From: UBA5189 sp040389445
GTDB taxonomy: Bacteria > Chloroflexota > Limnocylindria > Limnocylindrales > CSP1-4
DNA: 64,000 bases
Assembly (NCBI GenBank): GCA_040389445.1
Contig: JAZJZX010000002.1
Location: 473,699-537,698, forward strand
Reading direction: 5' to 3'
Part shown: positions 34,779 to 41,420 of the stretch, one piece after another
Layout: each line of letters starts with the position of its first letter
Numbering within the stretch: position 1 is the first letter of the stretch
Position numbers and translations under genes: made by a program
The notes under the pieces: model-generated
What the model saw: the letters and a program-made list of their open reading frames with translations, nothing else
Databases searched by the model: none
Told to the model about the DNA's origin: nothing

Positions 34779-36211
34779 CGCGCGCCGTGCTCCGGCATCC
34801 TTTGGACCCGACCGGGGCCCGACTCAGCGACCGCCGGAAGATCGCGACCTCGATCGGAGAGTGCAATCAGCAGGCCGACGATGACCCCGCTGGCAAGCAG
34901 CGACGAACCGCCGTAGCTGATGAACGGAAGTGTGATCCCGGTCAACGGGATCAGCTTGAGGTTGCCGGCTGCGATGATGAAGGCCTGGACCCCGATGACC
35001 AGGCTCAGCCCGGCGGCGAGGATGGCGCGAAAGTCGTCCGCCGCAGACGCCGCGATGCGCAATCCCCGCTCGATGACCACCAGGTACAGGCCGAGAATCC
35101 CCAGGATCCCGACGAGGCCGAGCTCCTCACCAAGTGCCGCGAACGGAAAGTCCGTGTGCAGCGCGGGGATGGGCAGGACGCCGCCGATCGTCGGCAAACC
35201 ACCACCGAGGCCGGTACCGAGCAGGCCACCACGGGCGAAGGCATGGAGCGCCTGGACAACCTGATACCCGTTTCCGCTCGCCGTCGCGAATGGATCGAGC
35301 CAGATGTCCACCCGCACGCGAACGTGCGGCAGCAGCTGGTAGAGGAAGGCCCCGCCGAGCAGCAGCGCCATGATCCCGATGACCACGAATGAGACGCGCG
35401 CCGTGGCGATGTAGAGCAGGAGCAGGAAGACAGCGAAGAAGAGGAGTGCGGCCCCGAGATCCTTCTGGACGACCACGATGGACAGCGCGATCGCCCACAT
35501 TGCGATCATCGGCGCGAGGTATGGGATCGGGGGCAGCCGAAGCGGCCCGACCCGGCTGGACTCCTCGATCAACAGCGGCCGATTCTCGGACAGGTATCCG
35601 GCGAGGAACACGACCAGCAGGATCTTGATGAGTTCGGACGGCTGGCCGCTGACGGGTCCGACCGAGAGGGTCAGGCGCTGGCCGTTGACATCGTGTCCGA
35701 ACACGAAGGTGACGAGGAGAATCCCGACGCCAACGGCCGCCCAGCTGTACTTGTAGAGGCGGAGCCAGGCGTCGCTCCGTACGACCGCCCCGATGACCCC
35801 GACCAGGGCTACCGACGCGAGCAACCAGACAAGCTGGGTTCGACCCAGGCCGAGGCCTCCGGCCAGCGACTGTGGAAGACGCTCCATCAGGAGGAGGCTG
35901 ATGCCGCCGAGCATGCCGACCGTCGGGAGCAGGACCTGATCCGTTCGACGGCCCGAGAGGACGAGCAGGACGTGCGCGGCCAGCAAGCCGCCGATGAAGC
36001 TCAGGAGGCCGGATCCATCGGCCAGGAACCCGGCGCTGGCCGCCGGATCGGCCTCCCCACGGAGCGCACGGGTCGCCGCGAGCGATGCGCTCCCGACCGC
36101 CAGCACGGTGGCGACGATCGCCAGCAGCCCCAGCTCGCGCGGTCGGAACCGGGGCCGGGGCAATCGGAGGCCCGCTCCACGCGGGACCCCGGTGGGCTGG
36201 CTGCCGGTCAC
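34775..36211 (-). CDS. rodA: FtsW/RodA/SpoVE-family SEDS peptidoglycan glycosyltransferase
   Basis: 478 residues with about 12 membrane spans. SEDS motifs are visible: QPSELIKILLVVFLAGYLSE, the catalytic loop region VQKDLGAALLFFAVFLLLLY and the C-terminal GITLPFISYGGSSLLASGVIVGLL. The symbol follows the operon partner; ftsW cannot be ruled out by sequence. Together with the adjacent class B penicillin-binding protein it should polymerise and crosslink glycan. Translation is coupled to both neighbours through ATGA overlaps. Confidence 0.92.
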   Translation of the reverse strand: MTGSQPTGVPRGAGLRLPRPRFRPRELGLLAIVATVLAVGSASLAATRALRGEADPAASAGFLADGSGLLSFIGGLLAAHVLLVLSGRRTDQVLLPTVGMLGGISLLLMERLPQSLAGGLGLGRTQLVWLLASVALVGVIGAVVRSDAWLRLYKYSWAAVGVGILLVTFVFGHDVNGQRLTLSVGPVSGQPSELIKILLVVFLAGYLSENRPLLIEESSRVGPLRLPPIPYLAPMIAMWAIALSIVVVQKDLGAALLFFAVFLLLLYIATARVSFVVIGIMALLLGGAFLYQLLPHVRVRVDIWLDPFATASGNGYQVVQALHAFARGGLLGTGLGGGLPTIGGVLPIPALHTDFPFAALGEELGLVGILGILGLYLVVIERGLRIAASAADDFRAILAAGLSLVIGVQAFIIAAGNLKLIPLTGITLPFISYGGSSLLASGVIVGLLIALSDRGRDLPAVAESGPGRVQRMPEHGAR

Positions 36212-36645
36212 CGTCGGGGTCGCTCCAGTCGAAGTCGGACATTGCCGAACTGGAGCTCGTCGCCGAATGCGAGCGGAGCGGTGCCCTCCACCGGACTGCC
36301 ATTGACGAACGATCCGTTCGTCGAACCGAGATCCTCCAGGTACCAGACCCGCCCGCGATAGGTCAGTGCGGCGTGCATCGTGGAGACGAATTCGTCATCC
36401 AGAAGGATCGTGGCGTTGACATCCCGCCCGAGCGTCGTCACCGCGTCGAGGGAAAAGCCGGCGCCGACTTCGGGCTCGCCCCCTGGTGATTCGAGGACGA
36501 GCAGGCGTCCCAGCTCGGCACCCGGTTCCAGCGCCGCGGCTCGCAGATCGCGGAGCAGCACGCGAACCACCGCCCAGAGGAAGGCGTAGAGGCCGGCCAG
36601 GAACAGGAGCCGCAGCATCCAGATGGCGACGATGGTTCCGTCCAT
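36208..36645 (-). CDS. fhaB: FHA-domain protein FhaB-like, membrane anchored
   Basis: 145 residues. A membrane span (about 7-30, MLRLLFLAGLYAFLWAVVRVLL) leads into a forkhead-associated domain with TLGRDVNATILLDDEFVSTMHAAL, LEDLGSTNGSFVNG and a terminal strand. The phosphothreonine-binding Arg, Ser and Asn positions are retained in the LGRD, STMHA and STNG motifs. In mycobacteria FhaB (FipA) joins cell-wall synthesis to Ser/Thr kinase signalling. It starts 2 bp after the fhaA stop and overlaps rodA. Confidence 0.87.
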   Translation of the reverse strand: MDGTIVAIWMLRLLFLAGLYAFLWAVVRVLLRDLRAAALEPGAELGRLLVLESPGGEPEVGAGFSLDAVTTLGRDVNATILLDDEFVSTMHAALTYRGRVWYLEDLGSTNGSFVNGSPVEGTAPLAFGDELQFGNVRLRLERPRR

Positions 36646-36647
36646 CG

Positions 36648-37400
36648 CTATCCGGCCTCGTCGATGGAAACGATGGTCACGACGGAATCGCCAAACTCGA
36701 TGACATCCCCATTCCCGACGGCGACTTCCCCGATGACGGTCCCATTCACCCGCGTGCCATTCGTCGAGTCGAGGTCGGTCAGGACCAGGAGCCCGCCTCG
36801 AGCCTGCAACCGCGCGTGATGCCGCGATACCCGATCGTCGTCAAGGGCCAGCGCGTTGTCGCTCGCTCGGCCGATGGTGAGCGCGGGCCCGCCGGCCACC
36901 ACGGTCCGGACCTTTCCGGAGGGCTCGCGTACGTCGAGCGTCGCGCGAGGCGACTGCACGATGGGAGCCTGGAACACCCTCGTATGCGAGGAATTGTCGT
37001 CGCCGCCCTCAGCGCCGGCGGATGGCGGGCCAGAAAATCGCGCCTCCACCTCGATGTCACCAGCCCTGAGCCGTTCGTCGCCGATGAGGGCGACGTGAGG
37101 GCGCGCATCGAGCGAATAGCCGCGTCGACGTGCCCAATCCAGCGACTGGGAGGCCAGATCGACGGCCAGATCCGCTCCGCCCGAGAGAACCGCGAGGTCC
37201 TGGGGCCGGAGCCGGATGGTGAACCGGTCGGGAGCCCGAATCCCGCCCCGACCCGGGACGGTTCCCTGTTCCATCGCGCGCTCAATTCTGCGGTGCAACT
37301 GGACGGGTTGAATCCGCGTTCCAAAGAGCCGGGCGCTCGGCCGCTCCAGGAGCCGCTCAAGAAAGCGCTCCACGGCCGACATCGGTCGCAGCGGTCGCAT
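36648..37400 (-). CDS. fhaA: FhaA-like protein: DUF3662 domain plus FHA domain
   Basis: 250 residues from ATG 37400, supported by TAGGCT 7 nt upstream. Residues 1-120 are a DUF3662/FhaA N-terminal domain (FLERLLERPSARLFG ... PDRFTIRLRP), and residues 165-250 are an FHA domain (LTIGRASDNALALDDDRVSRHHARL, LTDLDSTNGTRVNG). The Arg and Ser of the phosphothreonine site are intact. In actinobacteria FhaA controls MurJ and pili export through kinase signalling. It is the first gene of fhaA-fhaB-rodA-pbpA. No Ser/Thr kinase is in the window. Confidence 0.87.
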   Translation of the reverse strand: MRPLRPMSAVERFLERLLERPSARLFGTRIQPVQLHRRIERAMEQGTVPGRGGIRAPDRFTIRLRPQDLAVLSGGADLAVDLASQSLDWARRRGYSLDARPHVALIGDERLRAGDIEVEARFSGPPSAGAEGGDDNSSHTRVFQAPIVQSPRATLDVREPSGKVRTVVAGGPALTIGRASDNALALDDDRVSRHHARLQARGGLLVLTDLDSTNGTRVNGTVIGEVAVGNGDVIEFGDSVVTIVSIDEAG

Positions 37401-37407
37401 CCGGGTG

Positions 37408-37413
37408 AGCCTA
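37408..37413 (-). promoter_or_regulatory. -10 element of a probable leaderless promoter (fhaA operon)
   Basis: TAGGCT on the minus strand, 7 nt before ATG 37400. No ribosome-binding sequence. It fixes the start of fhaA. Confidence 0.45.
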
Positions 37414-37519
37414 CCAGAGCGGACGGCAGGCGCTGGCGGTCCGCCTGCCCAGCCTCGGGGGTACGGTTTTCGTGAGGCGCCGGTACCTGGGGCCAGTCGG
37501 AACCAGCCAGGGCCTGGGC

Positions 37520-37525
37520 TATACT
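37520..37525 (+). promoter_or_regulatory. -10 hexamer TATACT for the zinc-ribbon/repeat gene
   Basis: TATACT about 35 nt before the first in-frame ATG (37560). A weak TCGGAA lies at the -35 position with 17 bp spacing. Confidence 0.45.
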
Positions 37526-37559
37526 GCGGGGCGCGCCGAGCGTCCACTGCGATGCGCCC

Positions 37560-39045
37560 ATGAGCCGGGGGCCAATGACCGAGATCCTGACCGAGTCCTT
37601 CTGCGAACGGTGCGGCACGCGCTACACCTTCGAATCGACCGCGCCCGGGCGGCGACGACTGGGCAGGCTGAAAGTGCTTGGACGCGGCCTCAAGCAGTTC
37701 GTCATGTCGGACGACTCGTCCCTGGATGAGGCCATCGCGGCCGCGCGCTCCGACGTCGAGCGGGACGCCACCAACCATCAACTGGATGCGTTCCATCGAA
37801 CGTTCAGTTTCTGCATGTCCTGTCGGCAATACACCTGCGCCAACTGCTGGAACGAGACCGAGGCACGATGTCTGTCGTGTGCGCCGCTCGCGATCACGGA
37901 ACCGGAAGCGGTCGCGGCACCCGAGGTCGAGCCTGACCGGCTGCTCCGCTTCATGGGCGGAGCGCAGGAACAGGAACTCGAGCACGTTCACTCGTACCAG
38001 GCACCGGCCAACGCGAGGGCGATCGAGTCGACCGCAGCGGAGATCGAGCAGACAGCGTCCGGGTTCGATGTGCCGACTGCCGAGACGGCTCCCGTCCCGG
38101 ATGGTTCGACGGCCCCCATCGGTGGAATCCCGAAGGGGCAAAGTCTCGACGACGCCATTGCGGCATACGAGGCGTCGCTGGAAGACCTACCCGGTGCGAC
38201 CGAACCCGCGGCCTCGATTGAGGCTGAATGGGTGGTCACCGGACCCGAAGCCGGGCTCGAACCGCCCCTGGACCTTGCCGACGAGGTGCCCGTGGTCCGG
38301 GCCCGACCGGACGCCGTTGCTCCCGATGAGCCTGCCTCGGGCGAGGCCGAGGCCGAGGTCGAGGTCGAGGGCGAGGCCGAGGCCGAGGTCGAGGTCGAGG
38401 GCGAGGTCGAGGGCGAGGCCGAGGCCGAAGCCGAGGTTCCGGGGACGGCCGCGGAGCCGGAGACGGAGCCAGTGGCCGTTGCCGAGCCCGAGCCGGTGGC
38501 CGCGGAGCCGGAGCCCGTTGCCGAGCCCGAGCCGGTGGCCGCGGAGCCGGAGCCCGTTGCCGAGCCCGANNNNNNNNNNNNNNNNNNNNNNNNNNNNNNN
38601 NNNNNNNNNNNNNNNNNNNNNNNNNNNNNNNNNNNNNNNNNNNNNNNNNNNNNNNNNNNNNNNNNNNNNGCCGGTGGCCGCGGAGCCTCTGGCCGCGGAG
38701 CCCGAGCCTCAGCCGGCTGCCGCCGCCGTTGACTCGGTCGTCCAGCCCGTGTGGCCAACGCCGACCGCGCCGGCAGCCCCGCCCCAGTGGCCGACCGGTC
38801 CGCGCTGGCCCACTGGTGCGCCGGCCCAGGCCAGTTCGTCGCCGGAGTCCGCACCCGTCGATGCCCTCGCCGCGCTCATGTCCCGCAGCTCGACCGACGC
38901 GATGTGGGCCGCCTCGAGCCGAGAGATCCTCCAGCCGGCACCCGCCACGCCAGCCGTCGCGGCCGTGAAGTCATGCGGCAGTTGCGGGATTTCCCTGTCG
39001 GCGAGTGCACGATTCTGCCGACGGTGCGGCACGCCGCAAGGCTGA
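37560..39045 (+). CDS. Zinc-ribbon protein with Glu/Pro/Val/Ala repeats, interrupted by an assembly gap
   Basis: The N-terminus (from ATG 37560 or 37575) has CERCGTRY and then CMSCRQYTCANCWNETEARCLSC, two likely zinc sites. A hydrophilic linker leads to an EAEVEVEG stretch and a 13-residue repeat of Val-Ala-Glu-Pro (39-bp DNA unit at 38478-38516 and 38517-38555). At 38570 the assembly breaks (100 N), and the reading resumes in the +1 frame with the same Pro/Ala/Glu composition and ends in a second zinc ribbon (CGSCGISLSASARFCRRCG). I read it as one gene whose repeats could not be assembled; the frame change is due to unknown gap length. It is divergent from fhaA. A structural or scaffold role is possible; no function is known. 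Confidence 0.7.
38478..38569 (+). repeat. 39-bp tandem repeat inside the zinc-ribbon gene
   Basis: Two full units (38478-38516, 38517-38555) and a partial unit run into the N tract and encode Val-Ala-Glu-Pro-rich 13-residue repeats. A shorter hexamer-type Glu/Val repeat (gaggtcgag) precedes it at 38341-38430. Confidence 0.85.
38570..38669. other. Assembly gap (100 N)
   Basis: Exactly 100 N, which usually marks a scaffold join of unknown length. It falls in a tandem repeat. Confidence 0.99.
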
Positions 39046-39111
39046 CTTCGCGTTCCCCGCTCGCCGGGGACAATCGCGGGCAAGGCGCCTCGGGGCATCA
39101 CCACATTCGCT

Positions 39112-39981
39112 TCAGGCGGAATCGATGCCGCGCCGGCCATCGTGCCGCTCCCCCACCCAGGCGGCACCGAGCAGGATCGCCTGGAAGGTGATCCCCAGCC
39201 ACGCCAGCGCGGCGAAGGCCGTTGCGACTGCGCCGATCGTGGCCGCGGCGCCGATGAGCTTCGGGGCAATGAACACGAACGCGCGGGTCGAAATCGTGAG
39301 GACGACGCCGACCACGACCGCGGGCACCCATGTCGCCTCCCATGATGGCCGGGATTCGGGGACGAATCGATAGACCAGGACCGTGGCAGCGACGGCAAGG
39401 AACAGCGGCAGCAGGGCGAGCAGAAGGCGAGTCACGATGGACAGCCCGACGACCTGATTCTCCGCAACCGCGGCGTCGAGAAACGCGGCAATGCCGGCCA
39501 GCACGGCTCCGAGCAGGACCGTGCCAACCAGGACGATCGCAGTGGCGAAGCCGATCAGGTTTCGGCGCAGGACACCCCGCGTTCGAGGGCCTCCGGCAAG
39601 TCGGGACATGGCCGTTTCGAATGCGAGGATGAACCGGCTGCCGCCCCAGATGAGCGCGGCAGCGCCGACCAGGGAAATCGTCGTCGCAGATCGGGCCGCT
39701 TCCCCAAGGACCAGCTCGAGCAGACCCCGGAGGGGTGGGAGCACCTCGGCAATCGCGGCGACGACATCGTTCCGGGTGGCAGGATCCGCCACGAGGAGGC
39801 CGGTCAGGCCCGCCGTCACGAGCGCGAGCGGAACAATCGCGAACAGCGCGCTATAGGCCAGGCCACCGGCAAGCAATGCCCCGCCGGCCGCATCGTATCG
39901 ACCGACGACGGAGAGGAAGACGCGCATGATCCGGTGCGAGACCAGTCCCTCGATGCGGTCCCTCCAAGGACGCGAGATCAT
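39112..39981 (-). CDS. YihY/BrkB-family inner membrane protein
   Basis: 289 residues with six membrane spans. Family features: ALLAGGLAYSALFAIVPLALVTAGL near the N-terminus, FRFLWGGSRFILAFETAMSRL-like text (ALIWGGSRFILAFETAM), and the FVPESRPSWEATWVPAVVVGVVLT segment. Once thought to be RNase BN, the family is a membrane transporter or permease-like group of unknown role. The stop of the next gene is 2 bp upstream, so it may be co-transcribed with the DNA-binding and zinc-ribbon proteins. Confidence 0.85.
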   Translation of the reverse strand: MISRPWRDRIEGLVSHRIMRVFLSVVGRYDAAGGALLAGGLAYSALFAIVPLALVTAGLTGLLVADPATRNDVVAAIAEVLPPLRGLLELVLGEAARSATTISLVGAAALIWGGSRFILAFETAMSRLAGGPRTRGVLRRNLIGFATAIVLVGTVLLGAVLAGIAAFLDAAVAENQVVGLSIVTRLLLALLPLFLAVAATVLVYRFVPESRPSWEATWVPAVVVGVVLTISTRAFVFIAPKLIGAAATIGAVATAFAALAWLGITFQAILLGAAWVGERHDGRRGIDSA

Positions 39982-39983
39982 CG

Positions 39984-40226
39984 TCAGTCCCGAAGGTCCT
40001 CGAACAGCCCCGGCTGCAGCTGGTCGACACGGACGCGGCGCGGTGGCGCAATCAGTGCCTTGACCTCACCCCGACGGACGAAGCGGCGACCGCCGAGCTT
40101 GATGCTCTGCAGTTTGCCCGTCCGCGCCCAGGTGCCAATGGTGGACGCTCTGAACCGAACATTGGACGCCGCGAGAATCGCCGCGGCCTCGGCGAGGCTG
40201 ATCCAGTCCGCGCCCGCTCCGGCCAT
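39984..40226 (-). CDS. Small MerR/excisionase-like helix-turn-helix protein
   Basis: 80 residues from ATG 40226, with GGAGG 9 nt upstream. The sequence WISLAEAAAILAASNVRFRASTIGTWARTGKLQSIKLGGRRFVRRGEV has the helix-turn-helix and wing of the HTH_17/excisionase fold (tyrosine-free wing GGRRFV). The C-terminal 15 residues end in FEDLRD. It may be a local repressor or a chromosomal DNA-bending protein. It starts 2 bp after the zinc-ribbon gene and precedes the BrkB-like gene. No integrase is nearby. Confidence 0.7.
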   Translation of the reverse strand: MAGAGADWISLAEAAAILAASNVRFRASTIGTWARTGKLQSIKLGGRRFVRRGEVKALIAPPRRVRVDQLQPGLFEDLRD

Positions 40227-40228
40227 GG

Positions 40229-40531
40229 TCACGAGCCTCCTTCGGGTGACGGTGTCACGGCCGGCTTGTCCGCGGTAGTGACCGCCGAATCCGTGCTCTC
40301 CGGAGCCGGTGCGGGCTTTGTGCTGGAGGACTTGCCGGGCGACGACGTGGCCGACCGATCCTTCTTGGCCCATCCGGAACCCTTGAAATGGACCGCTGGA
40401 GTCGTAAATCCCTTTCGCATCGTGGCTTCCGCGCCGCAGTTCGGGCAGAACCGCGGGCCGGGATCGTTGATCCCGTGGATCACCTCCACGAGGTGTCGAC
40501 AGGCCGTACAGGAGTAGTCGTAGATCGGCAT
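40229..40531 (-). CDS. FmdB-family zinc-ribbon protein
   Basis: 100 residues from ATG 40531. The N-terminus PIYDYSCTACRHLVEV with FCPNCGA gives the CxxC-CxxC zinc ribbon of the FmdB/CxxC_CxxC_SSSS family, followed by a Ser/Ala/Pro-rich tail. The family is thought to be regulatory or ribosome-associated; no role is established. It sits between the DUF-type zinc-ribbon gene (30 bp upstream) and the HTH gene. Confidence 0.82.
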   Translation of the reverse strand: MPIYDYSCTACRHLVEVIHGINDPGPRFCPNCGAEATMRKGFTTPAVHFKGSGWAKKDRSATSSPGKSSSTKPAPAPESTDSAVTTADKPAVTPSPEGGS

Positions 40532-40560
40532 GGTTCGGAAGCTCCAGCTCGTCGCTTCGC

Positions 40561-41322
40561 TCAGCCGCGCAGGAGCCGCATGCCGCACTTCGGGCAGTAG
40601 TACGCACGCTCATGCGCCGACTGGAATCCGCAATGGGCACAGACCACGCCTCCGCGGCCGGTCGCGACCATGGGTCGCACGACGGAGGTCAACCCGAGCG
40701 AGTACTGGCTCGCCAGGATGTTCGACAGGATCGAGTTCAACAGTCGAGATCCAACCCGGTCCGTGTCGCCACGCACGCCGCGACCGCCCCATCCGACGAC
40801 GCCCCGGACGATCATGTCTCCGGTCACCTCGTCCCAATGGGCCGCCACACCGCCAACGACGGCGTTGTACTCGGGATAGCCCGCGGTATCGGTCTCGCCT
40901 TCGAGCAGCCCGCAGACAAATGTGTCGAAGGCGAGGTCAATGGCATCGATCGTCTCCAGAACGACGAGTGCGTGGCGTCCGATCGGCGAGAGCGCGTGAT
41001 GGGCGTTGAGCCACTGCATGGCCTCGGAAGGACGGACGATCGTCGGGGCTGCCTGACTGAATTCGATCGGGAGGGGCTCGATGACCTCCACCTCGCTCTT
41101 GGAGAAGCCGGCGAGCATGCGGGGCAGGTCGTCGAGAGCCGCAGCCCCGGTCTTGATTCGGACCCCTTCGCTCGTCTTGCCGGCATAGTTGAGGCGAAGC
41201 TGGTGCTCCTGGGCGACGACCTCCTCGGGCATCGCAAAGCCGGAAGGCGCGGAGGCGGCCGGCGCCTCAGCCGCAGCCTTGTCGGGCTCATTGCCTTTTC
41301 GTCGAAGGAAGTCGAGTGGCAC
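40561..41322 (-). CDS. Zinc-ribbon protein of unknown function
   Basis: 253 residues from GTG 41322 with GGGGAG upstream. The first 35 residues are low-complexity, and the central 180 residues alternate helix and strand without a known motif (it contains HHALSPIGRHALVVLETIDAIDLAFDTF). The C-terminus is a clear CxxC ribbon, CAHCGFQSAHERAYYCPKCGM. It is followed by FmdB-type and HTH genes in the same direction, so the four genes to 39112 may form one unit. I do not recognise the central domain. Confidence 0.72.
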   Translation of the reverse strand: MPLDFLRRKGNEPDKAAAEAPAASAPSGFAMPEEVVAQEHQLRLNYAGKTSEGVRIKTGAAALDDLPRMLAGFSKSEVEVIEPLPIEFSQAAPTIVRPSEAMQWLNAHHALSPIGRHALVVLETIDAIDLAFDTFVCGLLEGETDTAGYPEYNAVVGGVAAHWDEVTGDMIVRGVVGWGGRGVRGDTDRVGSRLLNSILSNILASQYSLGLTSVVRPMVATGRGGVVCAHCGFQSAHERAYYCPKCGMRLLRG

Positions 41323-41377
41323 GGATGGGCACTCCCCGGAACGCGAATACGAAACTGGACCCTATCGTAGCAGCGAA

Positions 41378-41403
41378 GATCCCCGCTTCGGCGACCGGGG
41401 ATC
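41378..41403 (-). terminator. Hairpin downstream of valS
   Basis: A perfect 8-bp stem GATCCCCG/CGGGGATC with a 10-nt loop lies 18 nt past the valS stop. There is no U tract, so it may work as a weak terminator or as an mRNA 3' end stabiliser. Confidence 0.5.
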
Positions 41404-41420
41404 CCCGCCCGGCCCGGCAG

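Noticed and set aside
36486..37475. Long plus-strand frame (over 300 codons) across fhaA and fhaB
   Set aside because: It is a shadow frame: Arg/Gly/Pro-rich with no motifs, opposite two well-recognised FHA genes.
38341..38430. Possible CRISPR-like repeats
   Set aside because: The repeats are short, in frame and direct tandem with no spacers; they code for Glu/Val-rich protein.
39984..40226. Excisionase of an integrated element
   Set aside because: The fold is similar, but no integrase, attachment site or other mobile gene is near.
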